Positions 18,542 through 27,265 of a DNA stretch of 52,559 nt are shown piece by piece. The stretch spans positions 1 to 52,559 of the forward strand of contig DBEYOB010000132.1 of the NCBI GenBank assembly GCA_048173955.1, written 5' to 3'. Each line of letters begins with the position of its first letter. Position 1 is the stretch's first letter. The position numbers and the translations under genes are program-made. The DNA comes from CAZUFB01 sp048173955 (lineage in GTDB: Bacteria > Actinomycetota > Coriobacteriia > Coriobacteriales > UMGS124). The notes under the pieces are model-generated. The model had not been told where the DNA came from and made no database searches. It worked only from the letters and a program-made list of their open reading frames with translations.

Positions 18542-21340
18542 TTACTCGGCGTCAGACGCAACCTCCCCGGCGCCATCGGTGGCGCTATCAAGTTCTTCGT
18601 CGACGGTTCCGTCCTCGCCGTCACCCAGGTCGATCTCTTCAGTCTCGGAGTGCTCGGTCACGGCATCGAGATCGAGTGCGGTCTGGCCGGCGGGCAGCTT
18701 GACCTTGGGCTTCGACTGCTTCATGCGCGCCAGAGCGGCAACCTTGTCGCCTTTAGCGACATCCATGATCTTGACACCCTGCGTCGAGCGTCCGAGCTGG
18801 CTGATGTCCTTCACCTTGACGCGGATGACGACGCCTTCGGTCGAGACGATCATAAGCTCGTGCTGCGGCCCCACGACGCGCACGGCGGCGAGCAAACCCT
18901 TCGCTTCCGTCGTCCTAATCGTATAGACGCCCTGGCCGCCACGGTTCTGCTCGGGATAGTCGGAAATCGGCGTGCGCTTACCGTATCCCTTCTCGGTGAT
19001 GACGAACAGATCGCCCTTGTCGTTGGTAATTTCCATGCCGAGCAGGTGCGCGCCGTCGGTCAGGGCGATGCCCTTCACGCCGGTCGTGTTGCGGCCCATC
19101 GGGCGGACCTGCGACTCGTCCCACTTGATGGCCTTGCCGGCATCGCTGACCAGGATGACCTTGTCGCCCTGGTGCACGCGGCGCACGGCGATGAGCGCGT
19201 CGTCGGCGCGCAGGTTGATGGCGATGATGCCGTCGCGGCGGCTGCGCGCGTACTCGCTCATCGCCGTCTTCTTCACCATGCCGCTGCGCGTGGCGAACAT
19301 CAGGTAGTCGTCCTCGGGGAAGTCGCGCGTGTCGATGACGGCTGCGATGGTCTCTCCCTCCTCGAGCGGCAGCAGGTTCACGATGGCCGTACCGCGCGCC
19401 GTGCGACTTGCGAGCGGCAGCTCGTGCACCTTGAGGCGGTAGACCTTGCCCTTCGACGAGAAGAACAGCACGAACTCGTGCGTCGATGCCACGAAGATGC
19501 GGTCGACGAAGTCGTTTTCCTTGAGGTTCACACCCTGCATGCCCTTACCGCCGCGGTTCTGCGAGCGGTAGGTCGCAACCGGCAGGCGCTTCACATAGCC
19601 GGCGTGGGTGATGGTGACCACCATGTCCTCGTCGGCGATGAGGTCCTCGACGTTGAGCTCCTTGGTGCCGTCGAGCGAAATCTCAGTGCGGCGCTTGTCG
19701 GCGTACTTCTCCTTGATCTCGAGCATCTCCTGCTTGATGACGCCCAGAATCTTGACCGGGTTGGCAAGCAGGTCCTCGTAGTAGGCGATGGCGCGACGCA
19801 GGCCGTCGAGCTCTTCCTGGATCTTGTCGCGTTCGAGTCCGGTCAGGCGGCGCAGGCGCATCTCGAGGATTGCCGTCGTCTGCTCCTCGGTGAACCCGAA
19901 GCGGGCGATGAGTCGCTCGGAAGCCTCGGAGTCGGTCCGCGACGAGCGGATGATGCCGATGACCTCGTCGATGTTGTCGAGCGCGAGCAGCAGACCCTCG
20001 AGGATGTGGGCGCGTGCACGGGCCTTGCCCAGGTCGTACTGCGTGCGCCGGGTCACCACGTCGACCTGGTGGTCGATGTAGTACTGCAGCATCTGCTGCA
20101 GGGTGAGCTGCTTGGGCACGCCGTTGACCAGGGCCAGGTTGTTCACGCCGAACGTCGTCTGCAGCGAGGTGTGCTTGTAGAGGTTGTTGAGCACGACCTC
20201 GGGAACCGCGTTCTGCTTGAGCTCGATGACCAGACGCAGGCCCTTGCGGTTCGACTCGTCGCGCATGTCGGAGATGCCCTCGATGCGTTTCTCGTTGACG
20301 AGCTGGGCGATCTTCTCCTGCAGCGTGCCCTTGTTCACCTGGTAGGGGAACTCGGTGAACACGAGCTTCGCGCGGCCGTTCTTGTTCGTCTCGACATGCG
20401 CCTTCGCACGCACCGTGATGGCACCGCGGCCGGTCGCATAGGCGTCGCGGATGCCCTGCGTGCCGATGATGACCGCGCCGGTCGGAAAGTCGGGACCCGG
20501 CATGACGGTCATAAGCTCCTCGACCGTCGCCTCGGGGTTGTCGATCAGCATGCAGGTGGCGTCGATCGCCTCGCCCAGGTTGTGGGGCGGGATGTTCGTC
20601 GCCATGCCGACCGCAATGCCCGACGAGCCGTTGACGAGTAGGTTCGGGAAGCGCGCAGGCAGGACCTCGGGCTCGCGCAGCGAGCCGTCGTAGTTGGGCT
20701 GCCAGTCGACGGTGTCCTTGTTCAGGTCGCGCAGCAGCTCCATGGCGGGTTTGGCCAGGCGCGACTCGGTATAACGCATGGCGGCCGCGGAGTCGCCGTC
20801 GATGTTGCCGAAGTTGCCGTGGCCGTCGACGAGCGGAATGCGCATCGAGAACCACTGGGCCTGGCGCACCATGGTGTCGTACACCGCGGAATCGCCGTGC
20901 GGGTGATACTTACCGATAACTTCACCGACGGTCCATGCCGACTTCTTATGCGGCTTGTTGGGGTAGATGCCCGCCTCGTTCATGGCGTACAGAATGCGGC
21001 GATGCACCGGCTTCAGACCGTCGCGCACGTCGGGCAGTGCGCGGGCGGTGATAACGCTCATCGAGTATTCGATGAACGACTGCTCCATCTCGCGCCCGAA
21101 CTCGGCCATCTGGAGCTGCTGGTTCTGAGGATCGAGCTCGCCGGCGTCGGCGGGAAGTTCCCCATCCTCGACCTCGTCGTCATCGTCGTCCTCGGCGATG
21201 TCCTCTCCGGTTTCGTCCTCGGCGTCGGGGTCGTACACGGGAACGTCGGAATCCTCACGTTCCGCACGGGCAAGAAGCTCCCGCAGGTCGTCGGGGAGAC
21301 CGACGCCGTCGGGTGTGGTGTTGTTGGGTTCGTCAGCCAC
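18542..21340 (-). CDS. gyrA: DNA gyrase subunit A
   Basis: Breakage-reunion subunit of gyrase, partner of the gyrB product upstream. The core starts at EMEQSFIEYSMSVITARALPD and shows GKYHPHGDSAVYDTMVRQAQ, with the usual Ser and Asp of the quinolone-determining region intact. It also has AAAMRYTESRL with the catalytic tyrosine and the C-terminal pinwheel with a GyrA-box-like QNRGGKG. The open frame reaches an ATG at 21358, but a GTG at 21340 has AGAAAGG at good spacing and is preferred (932 aa). Before the conserved core there is an extension of roughly 70 residues absent from typical GyrA, including the very acidic run around residues 39-61 (EDDDDDEVEDGE). The C-terminus is also acidic. About 320 nt carrying two parS sites separates it from gyrB, so it may have its own promoter. 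Confidence 0.97.
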   Translation of the reverse strand: MADEPNNTTPDGVGLPDDLRELLARAEREDSDVPVYDPDAEDETGEDIAEDDDDDEVEDGELPADAGELDPQNQQLQMAEFGREMEQSFIEYSMSVITARALPDVRDGLKPVHRRILYAMNEAGIYPNKPHKKSAWTVGEVIGKYHPHGDSAVYDTMVRQAQWFSMRIPLVDGHGNFGNIDGDSAAAMRYTESRLAKPAMELLRDLNKDTVDWQPNYDGSLREPEVLPARFPNLLVNGSSGIAVGMATNIPPHNLGEAIDATCMLIDNPEATVEELMTVMPGPDFPTGAVIIGTQGIRDAYATGRGAITVRAKAHVETNKNGRAKLVFTEFPYQVNKGTLQEKIAQLVNEKRIEGISDMRDESNRKGLRLVIELKQNAVPEVVLNNLYKHTSLQTTFGVNNLALVNGVPKQLTLQQMLQYYIDHQVDVVTRRTQYDLGKARARAHILEGLLLALDNIDEVIGIIRSSRTDSEASERLIARFGFTEEQTTAILEMRLRRLTGLERDKIQEELDGLRRAIAYYEDLLANPVKILGVIKQEMLEIKEKYADKRRTEISLDGTKELNVEDLIADEDMVVTITHAGYVKRLPVATYRSQNRGGKGMQGVNLKENDFVDRIFVASTHEFVLFFSSKGKVYRLKVHELPLASRTARGTAIVNLLPLEEGETIAAVIDTRDFPEDDYLMFATRSGMVKKTAMSEYARSRRDGIIAINLRADDALIAVRRVHQGDKVILVSDAGKAIKWDESQVRPMGRNTTGVKGIALTDGAHLLGMEITNDKGDLFVITEKGYGKRTPISDYPEQNRGGQGVYTIRTTEAKGLLAAVRVVGPQHELMIVSTEGVVIRVKVKDISQLGRSTQGVKIMDVAKGDKVAALARMKQSKPKVKLPAGQTALDLDAVTEHSETEEIDLGDGEDGTVDEELDSATDGAGEVASDAE

Positions 21341-21414
21341 GTTGGCACCTTTCTGCATGTTCGGGCAAACGCCTGTTCATCGTCTGCCCTGTTCAGTCGC
21401 ATCGCGACAGGAAA

Positions 21415-21430
21415 TGTTTCACGTGAAACA
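21415..21430. other. parS site (perfect)
   Basis: TGTTTCACGTGAAACA, the complete chromosomal ParB-binding palindrome, upstream of gyrA. ParA and ParB are encoded at 35914-37567. Confidence 0.93.
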
Positions 21431-21529
21431 TCTCGCTCGTCCAGGGAACTACCGCCAAGAAATCGGTTCGAACGCAAGAGAGGCAATGCCCCCTCCCAAC
21501 CGATTTCCTGACCGCCGGCGGTGCGGGGA

Positions 21530-21545
21530 TGTTTCACGTGAAACA
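21530..21545. other. parS site (perfect)
   Basis: Second perfect TGTTTCACGTGAAACA, 99 nt from the first. A half-site ACGTGAAACA follows at about 21552-21561, so GATGTTTCACGT can also pair with the later ACGTGAAACATC. Confidence 0.93.
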
Positions 21546-21664
21546 TTCGGAACGTGAAACATCCCGACCCGCACCACCTGCAGTCGCTCCCGACCGTCTG
21601 CCCCCCCGTGCATCACGGGCGGCATCCGCTCCCGGGAAGGCAGCAGACCAAAACCGGGGCGCGC

Positions 21665-23671
21665 TTAGATGTCCAGGAAGCGGGCATCCTTCGCATGACG
21701 CTCGATGTAGTCGCGACGGTACTCGACCTGGTTGCCCATCAGCTCGCGCACGGCGCGCTCAGCCGCCGCGGCATCCTCGATGGTCACGCGGCGCAGGATG
21801 CGCGACTTCGGATCCATCGTGGTATCGGCGAGCTGCTGGGGATCCATCTCGCCCAGACCCTTGTAGCGCTGGACGTTGTACTTCTTGCCCGTCTCGGTAC
21901 CGTTCTCGTCGACCAGACCGAGCTCGAGGAGCTTCTTCTGAAGCAGCTCCTCCTCCGCCTCCTTGCCGGTCGGGTAGACGTAGTGGATCTTCTTGCCGAT
22001 CTTCACGCCGAAGATGGGCGGGCACGCCGCATACACGTAGCCCGCATCGATGAGCGGGCGCATGTACTTGTAGAAGAACGTCATGAGCAGAATGCGGATG
22101 TGCGCGCCGTCGACGTCGGCGTCCGACATAATGATGATCTTGTGGTAGCGCGCCTTCGAGATGTCGAAGTCCCCGCCTTCGCCGTTGCTGTTGGTCACAC
22201 CGGTTCCGATGGCGGTGATGAGCGACTGGATGGTGTCGCTGCTGAACGCGCGGTGGTCGCCCACGCGCTCGACGTTCAGAATCTTGCCGCGCAGGGGCAG
22301 GATTGCCTGGATGTCGCGGCGGCGTCCGTCCTTGGCCGAACCGCCTGCCGAGTCGCCCTCGACGATGAACAGTTCGGTCATAGAAGGCTCGCGCACCGAG
22401 CAGTCGGCCAACTTGCCGGGCAGGCTCGCGCTTTCGAGCAGGCCTTTGCGGCGGGTCGCCTCGCGCGCCTTGCGGGCCGCGGTGCGCGCCTTGCTCGCCG
22501 CAATCGCCTTGTTGCAGATGGCCTTGGCCTGGTTGGGGTGCTCCTCGAAGTACTCGGAGAGGCCGTCGGCAACCGTCGACTGGACCAGGTTGCGCATCTC
22601 GGAGTTGCCGAGCTTCGCCTTGGTCTGGCCTTCGAACTGCGGCTCGGAAAGTTTGACCGAGATGACCGCGGTCAGGCCCTCGCGCGTGTCGTCGCCGGTG
22701 AGGTTGGAGTCCTTCTCCTTGAGGATGCCCTGCCGGCGGGCGTAATCGTTCACCGTGCGGGTGAGCGCCTGGCGGAAGCCTTCGAGGTGGGTGCCGCCGT
22801 CGGGCGTGTAGATGTTGTTCGCGAACGACATCACATGCTCGCCGTAGCCGGTGTTCCACTGCATCGAGATCTCGACTTCGCCGTTCTGGTCGCTGCCGCC
22901 CTCCTGGGTCGCCTTGCGCTCGAAGTAGATGGGGCGCGACAGGCCGGGCAGGATCTCGTTGCCCTCGTTGAGGAACTTGACGAAGTCGCTGATGCCGCCT
23001 TGGTAGCAGAACTCCTCGACGCGCGGGGTCAGCTCGCGCTCGTCGGTGAAGACGATCTTGAGGCCGCGGTTGAGGAACGCCATCTCCTGCAGGCGGTTCG
23101 AGATGACGTCGTGGTCGTAGACCGTCGTCTCGGTGAAGATCTGCGGGTCGGGCCAGAAGGTGATTTTGGTACCGGTGGTCTTCGTCTTGCCGATGACCTC
23201 GATCTTCTTGGTGGTGTTGCCACGTGCGAACTCCATCGTATAGATCTCGCCGTCGCGTTTGACCTCGACCACGAGGCGCTGGGAAAGCGCGTTGACGACC
23301 GAGACACCCACGCCGTGGAGGCCGCCCGAGACCTTGTAGCCGCCGCCGCCGAACTTGCCGCCGGCGTGCAGGATGGTCATGACGACCTCGAGGGTCGACA
23401 TCTTCTTCTTGGGGTGCCTGGCGACCGGGATGCCGCGGCCGTTATCGACGACGGTGACCGAATTGTCGAGATGGACCGTCACGTCGACGCGCGTGCAGTA
23501 GCCCGCCATGGCCTCGTCGACCGAGTTGTCGACGATCTCCCAGATGAGGTGGTGCAGGCCCATCGATCCGGTCGAGCCAATGTACATGCCGGGGCGCTTG
23601 CGCACCGCCTGCAGGCCCTCCAGAATCTGGATGTCCTCCGCACCGTAGCTTGCGTTAGTCTTTTCCGACAC
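21665..23671 (-). CDS. gyrB: DNA gyrase subunit B
   Basis: ATPase subunit of gyrase. Visible are the GHKL ATP site (EIVDNSVDEAMAG; VDNGRGIPV; GLHGVGVSVVNALS) and the TOPRIM region ELFIVEGDSAGGSAKDGRRR with SDADVDGAHIR. The C-terminal QRYKGLGEMDPQQLADTTMDP is also present. Length 668 aa is normal. It starts with GTG at 23671 preceded by GAAGGGA. It lies downstream of dciA with a 240-nt gap that probably holds its own promoter. Confidence 0.98.
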   Translation of the reverse strand: MSEKTNASYGAEDIQILEGLQAVRKRPGMYIGSTGSMGLHHLIWEIVDNSVDEAMAGYCTRVDVTVHLDNSVTVVDNGRGIPVARHPKKKMSTLEVVMTILHAGGKFGGGGYKVSGGLHGVGVSVVNALSQRLVVEVKRDGEIYTMEFARGNTTKKIEVIGKTKTTGTKITFWPDPQIFTETTVYDHDVISNRLQEMAFLNRGLKIVFTDERELTPRVEEFCYQGGISDFVKFLNEGNEILPGLSRPIYFERKATQEGGSDQNGEVEISMQWNTGYGEHVMSFANNIYTPDGGTHLEGFRQALTRTVNDYARRQGILKEKDSNLTGDDTREGLTAVISVKLSEPQFEGQTKAKLGNSEMRNLVQSTVADGLSEYFEEHPNQAKAICNKAIAASKARTAARKAREATRRKGLLESASLPGKLADCSVREPSMTELFIVEGDSAGGSAKDGRRRDIQAILPLRGKILNVERVGDHRAFSSDTIQSLITAIGTGVTNSNGEGGDFDISKARYHKIIIMSDADVDGAHIRILLMTFFYKYMRPLIDAGYVYAACPPIFGVKIGKKIHYVYPTGKEAEEELLQKKLLELGLVDENGTETGKKYNVQRYKGLGEMDPQQLADTTMDPKSRILRRVTIEDAAAAERAVRELMGNQVEYRRDYIERHAKDARFLDI

Positions 23672-23912
23672 GAGTGTCCCTTCGTTTCGAATGCGTCTAT
23701 ACCATAGGGTCGGACCCGTGGCCGCACGAACGCACGCCCCGCCCGGCCGCCATCCGACATGGCCCCGAGGCCCGAAAGGGTCCCCGGAAAGCCCGCCGCA
23801 TGCACCGAACGGAGCGTGCCCGCGCGAGTATTCCGTTAGTATACGTCAGATTTATAGAAAAACAGTATGGGACGTCACTTTCGAATGCCTCTCCACAGCC
23901 TTCAGACGCCTT
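23672..23912 (-). promoter_or_regulatory. Upstream region and possible promoter of gyrB
   Basis: On the minus strand a TATACT -10-like hexamer lies at 23836-23841 in an AT-rich patch within an otherwise GC-rich gap. The -35 element is poor. The gap size supports a separate gyrB promoter. Confidence 0.35.
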
Positions 23913-24617
23913 CTAAGCCCCGTTTTGACCTTTTTGGGCCTTTTGACACTCAAGCGATGTTTTCATCGCGTCGTAGGCCGCCTGACGCAACCGCGGGTTC
24001 GTGATTGGAGCAACGGTGCGCTCGACGCGGGCCCGCTCCTCCGCGGTGAGCGCGGCCCGCGGTGCACGACCCGCGGGGTCGGCCGTACCGCCAGCCTCGG
24101 CGCCCCCCAGGGCGATGGAGCCGCTCTGGCCGGCGGCGCGCGCCTTCGAGCTCAAGCGGAACGTGATCTTGTCTGCCCGCATATCCAACCCGTTCTCCTC
24201 GCAGAGGTGGTTCCACTCCTGCAGGTAGGAAGGCGCGAGCATGCTGAACTCGTGCATCCACACGCTCGCGTCGACGTACGCGATAAGCTCGCGGCTCGCC
24301 CGGTTCTGGCGCAGGAACAGGCCCCTGACGTGCATCCTGGCGCGGCGGTCCCCCATTTGGCGCCACACCTTCATGGCGCGCGACGCGGCCGCGCCGGCAG
24401 GCCCCCCGAAACGTGACTGCAGCCCCTCGACCATCGTCGAGACGGACCCCTTGAGGGCGATCTGGCCCACCGGCTTGCCGATGTAGTCGCGGGGGACCTC
24501 ACCCCGCATGCCCCGCAGGCCCCTCCCCCGGGGACCGGTGCTCGCCGGGGCGACGAGATCGGCGCCCGCATAGTCGAACTCGTCGTATTCGCCGTTGTCG
24601 TCGACGTGCAGACCCAT
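23913..24617 (-). CDS. dciA: DUF721/DciA-like replication protein
   Basis: The central part (VGQIALKGSVSTMVEGLQSRFG, KVWRQMGDR, then ELIAYVDASVWMHEFSMLAP and LQEWNHLCEENGLDMRADKITFRLS) matches the DUF721/DciA family. DciA proteins help load the replicative helicase in bacteria lacking DnaC/DnaI. The place between recF and gyrB is the usual one in actinobacteria. The N-terminus is low-complexity and acidic. The C-terminal third after RLSS is Ala/Gly-rich and then charged. The start ATG at 24617 has a strong GGGGAGGAAGGGG upstream. It begins 18 nt after recF ends, so it is in one operon with dnaN and recF. Function is by family only. Confidence 0.85.
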   Translation of the reverse strand: MGLHVDDNGEYDEFDYAGADLVAPASTGPRGRGLRGMRGEVPRDYIGKPVGQIALKGSVSTMVEGLQSRFGGPAGAAASRAMKVWRQMGDRRARMHVRGLFLRQNRASRELIAYVDASVWMHEFSMLAPSYLQEWNHLCEENGLDMRADKITFRLSSKARAAGQSGSIALGGAEAGGTADPAGRAPRAALTAEERARVERTVAPITNPRLRQAAYDAMKTSLECQKAQKGQNGA

Positions 24618-24635
24618 GGCCGACCCCTTCCTCCC

Positions 24636-25748
24636 CTATTCGCACCCGACGTGCACGACTGTCGCCTGCCCCAGCTCCTCGGGGCGGAAATAGTCGAGGT
24701 TCGTCGTCGTCACGACCGTCTGCATGCCGCTCTGGATCAGGTCGAACAGGCGGCTGCGGCGGCGTGTGTCGAGCTCGCTCATCACGTCGTCGAGCAGAAA
24801 CACCGGATATTGGCCCTGCATCTCGTGCACGAGGTCGACCTGGGCGAGCTTGATGGCGAGCACCAGGCTGCGTTGCTGCCCCTGCGAGCCGAAGCTGCGC
24901 GCGGAACGCCCCTCGATGGAGAACTCGACGTCGTCGAGGTGCGGTCCCATGAGCGTCTGGCAGCGCCTGACCTCGTCGTCGCGCACCGCAGCCAGCCGTG
25001 CCCGCAGCGCCGCCTGGACCTCGTCGCGCGGCGGCAGCCCCTCGGCACAGCCGTCGGCGTATTCGCTGCGATAGGCCATCTCGAGCCGCTCGCCGCCCGA
25101 CAGGTCGGCGTAGGAGCGCACGACGTGCGGCGCCAGCCGGCGCACCAGGGCGGCGCGGTACACGAACAGCGTCGCCCCCGCCGCGACCAGCGACTCGGTC
25201 CACGCCTCGAACATGCTCTCGCCGAGCGGGGCCGTCCCGCGCGCGAGGTCCTTGAGCAGGGAGTTTCTCTGCATCAGAGTGCGGCGGTAGTCGGAGAGGA
25301 CCTTGGCGTAGGACCTGTTGAGCTGCACGGCGAAGGCGTCGAACAGGTCGCGGCGCCCCGCCGCCGAGCCCTTCACGACAAGCAGGTCGTCCGGATAGAA
25401 CAGGACCGACGGGAGAATCCCCCTCCCTTCGGCGTTCGGCCTGCGCTTGCCGTTGATGCTGAGCAGCTTCTTGGTCGGGAAGACGTCGTAGCCCACGTCG
25501 ATCACGCGTTTGTCCCCCTCGGCGCGCATGCGCAGCTCGGCCCGTTCGCTCCCCTGCCTGATCAGCTCGCCGGGAGACGCGTGGCGAAACGTCGTGCCGG
25601 CCGTCAGGAGCTGCATGCCCTCGATGCAGTTCGTCTTGCCGGCCGCGTTGGGCCCCACGAGTATGGTCAGGCGCGGTCCGGGCTCCAGGACGAACTCGTC
25701 CATGCTGCGGAAGTCGCGGTACCCGACACGCACGATCGACAGCGCCAT
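24636..25748 (-). CDS. recF: DNA replication and repair protein RecF
   Basis: SMC-like ABC ATPase that helps load RecA at gaps with RecO and RecR. Walker A is LVGPNAAGKTN near residue 35. The signature is FGSQGQQRSLVLAIKLAQ and Walker B is PVFLLDDVMSELD. Length 370 aa is typical. It starts 15 nt after the dnaN stop and 18 nt before dciA, consistent with a dnaN-recF-dciA operon. Confidence 0.97.
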   Translation of the reverse strand: MALSIVRVGYRDFRSMDEFVLEPGPRLTILVGPNAAGKTNCIEGMQLLTAGTTFRHASPGELIRQGSERAELRMRAEGDKRVIDVGYDVFPTKKLLSINGKRRPNAEGRGILPSVLFYPDDLLVVKGSAAGRRDLFDAFAVQLNRSYAKVLSDYRRTLMQRNSLLKDLARGTAPLGESMFEAWTESLVAAGATLFVYRAALVRRLAPHVVRSYADLSGGERLEMAYRSEYADGCAEGLPPRDEVQAALRARLAAVRDDEVRRCQTLMGPHLDDVEFSIEGRSARSFGSQGQQRSLVLAIKLAQVDLVHEMQGQYPVFLLDDVMSELDTRRRSRLFDLIQSGMQTVVTTTNLDYFRPEELGQATVVHVGCE

Positions 25749-25763
25749 AGCCTGCCGCCCCGC

Positions 25764-26867
25764 CTAGTAGCTCGTGCGCACCGGCATGACGAGATACAGG
25801 AAGTCGATCTTGCCGAGGCTCTTGAAGATGCCGGGCTTGTTGGGGTTCTCCATCTCGAACATCATGTACTCGTCGTCGTCGGCCTTCTGCACGCAGTCGT
25901 AGATGAAGCGCGAGTTGAACGCGATGGTCTGATCCTCGCCCTCGGCCTCGACCGAGATCTCCTCGCGCGCGTTGCCCTGGTCGGGCAGGTTCGAGGTGAT
26001 GACGAGCAGGCCCGCCTCGACGAAGATCTGGAAGCGGATCTCGGAATTCGACACGGTCATGGCCTTGATGCGCTGCATGGCGTCATACAGCTCGTTCACC
26101 TTCACGCGCACGCCGGTCACGTACGAGCTGGGGATGAGCTTCCGGTAGTTGGGATACGCGCCGCTGACACGGCGGGTGACGTAGACGACCTCGCCGAACA
26201 GGAACACGATCTGGCTCGCGTTGGTGCCGATGGTGATGGTCTTGCAGCCGGCTGCCAGGGCAAGCACGCTGCGCAGCGTCTTGGCGGGTGCGATGACCTC
26301 GAAGTTCTGGACCTCGCTCACGATCTTCGACTCGGCGACGGCGAGGCGCACCGAGTCGGTCGTCACGAAGCGCACCATGTCGGGCGTGATGTTCACCAGG
26401 ATGCCGTTGAGGACGGAGCGGTTCTTGTCGGTGCTCGCCGCGACGGCGACGCGCGAGACCATGGCGTTGAGCGACTCGGTGGGAACCTCGACCATGCTGT
26501 CGATGTCGTAGCTAGGGAACTGCGGGAAGTCCTGCGGGGCAAGCGTGTTGAGGTTGTACGACGACTTGCCGCACTTGACGCTGAGCATCGAGCCTTCGAG
26601 ATGGAACAGGATGGCCATGTCGGGGAGGTGCCCCACGATGTCGGAGAGCAGCTTGCACGGGACGACAACCTGCCCGGGCTCCTCGACGTTGGCTATGACA
26701 TGCTGGGCGATGCTGACCTCCATGTTGGTGGTTTCCAGTCTCAAACCCGATTCGGATGCCGTGATGAGGACGCCCGAGAGGATGGGCAGCGTCGAGTTCA
26801 TGTCCATGCCCTTGATGGCACGCTCGAGCGCCGTCTTGAGGGAGTCGCGATCGATGGTGAACTTCAT
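25764..26867 (-). CDS. dnaN: DNA polymerase III sliding clamp (beta)
   Basis: Beta clamp. The frame is open upstream to 26996, but family alignment places the start at MKFTIDRDSLKTALE, ATG 26867, giving 367 aa. An AGAAAGG lies somewhat far upstream. Family wording includes TLPILSGVLITA, LRLETTNMEVSI, PCKLLSDIV and the C-terminal hydrophobic-pocket end YLVMPVRTSY. It directly follows the AT-rich/trio element of the dnaA-dnaN gap. Confidence 0.97.
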   Translation of the reverse strand: MKFTIDRDSLKTALERAIKGMDMNSTLPILSGVLITASESGLRLETTNMEVSIAQHVIANVEEPGQVVVPCKLLSDIVGHLPDMAILFHLEGSMLSVKCGKSSYNLNTLAPQDFPQFPSYDIDSMVEVPTESLNAMVSRVAVAASTDKNRSVLNGILVNITPDMVRFVTTDSVRLAVAESKIVSEVQNFEVIAPAKTLRSVLALAAGCKTITIGTNASQIVFLFGEVVYVTRRVSGAYPNYRKLIPSSYVTGVRVKVNELYDAMQRIKAMTVSNSEIRFQIFVEAGLLVITSNLPDQGNAREEISVEAEGEDQTIAFNSRFIYDCVQKADDDEYMMFEMENPNKPGIFKSLGKIDFLYLVMPVRTSY

Positions 26868-27265
26868 GCGTGGGGCCAGCCTTTCTTTTATATATACAGG
26901 TAGTAGCAGTAGTAGGGTCATTTGAAAAGCTGAACAAGTGCCGTTTTGCCTGCTAGGCGCTTCAAAACTTTTCAGCCGGCAGCGGCGTTTTCTCAACCGT
27001 TCTCAACGCTCCCCCAATCTGCCTTCCCTTCTTCCAACATCTTCCAACATTTCATTCCACAGGATACTCCACGCCCGGATGACACTTGTCAACGCCTTGC
27101 CAACAGGTATCCCACACGGTTTTCAACAGCTTTCGTCGAGAATGACGCATTGGGGAATACGCTGGGGATATGTTGATTATCGACAAAGCACATCCCCCGC
27201 GTTTCCCTCTGCGGCCGGTCGAGACCGAACGTTTCCCTCTTCGAACCCGACCTCGACCTGGGCGC
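26868..27265. other. dnaA-dnaN intergenic: second DnaA-box cluster (downstream oriC part)
   Basis: A 398-nt gap with repeated DnaA-box-like 9-mers. These are CTTCCAACA at 27031-27039 and 27041-27049, an ATTCCACA at 27054-27061, and TTTTCAACA at 27120-27128. Related forms are TATCCCACA near 27107, TGTTGATTATCGACA at about 27170-27184, and a degenerate ATTTGAAAA at 26920-26928 beside a trio repeat. With the array upstream of the dnaA operon this resembles the bipartite oriC of Bacillus. Confidence 0.65.
26901..26915. other. DnaA-trio-like element next to AT-rich tract
   Basis: The plus strand reads TAGTAGCAGTAGTAG; read 3' to 5' this is GAT-GAT-GAC-GAT-GAT, the pattern of DnaA-trios. It is bounded on one side by a short G run and a DnaA-box-like ATTTGAAAA (26920-26928). 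On the other side is an AT-rich TTTTATATATA (about 26886-26896). The order box, G/C cluster, trios, AT-rich matches the unwinding element known from Bacillus subtilis. Function is inferred. Confidence 0.6.

Larger units (their letters stand above)
21341..21664. other. gyrB-gyrA intergenic with inverted parS duplication
   Basis: The gap holds two perfect parS palindromes (21415-21430 and 21530-21545) and, between them, a 10-bp inverted repeat GAAATCGGTT (21459-21468) / AACCGATTTC (21498-21507). Both pairs share nearly the same centre (about 21480 and 21483), so the whole segment is a diverged inverted duplication. A further parS half-site lies at 21551-21561. Confidence 0.8.

Noticed and set aside
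21554..23707. Plus-strand frame of 717 codons opposite gyrB
   Set aside because: Antisense shadow of gyrB.
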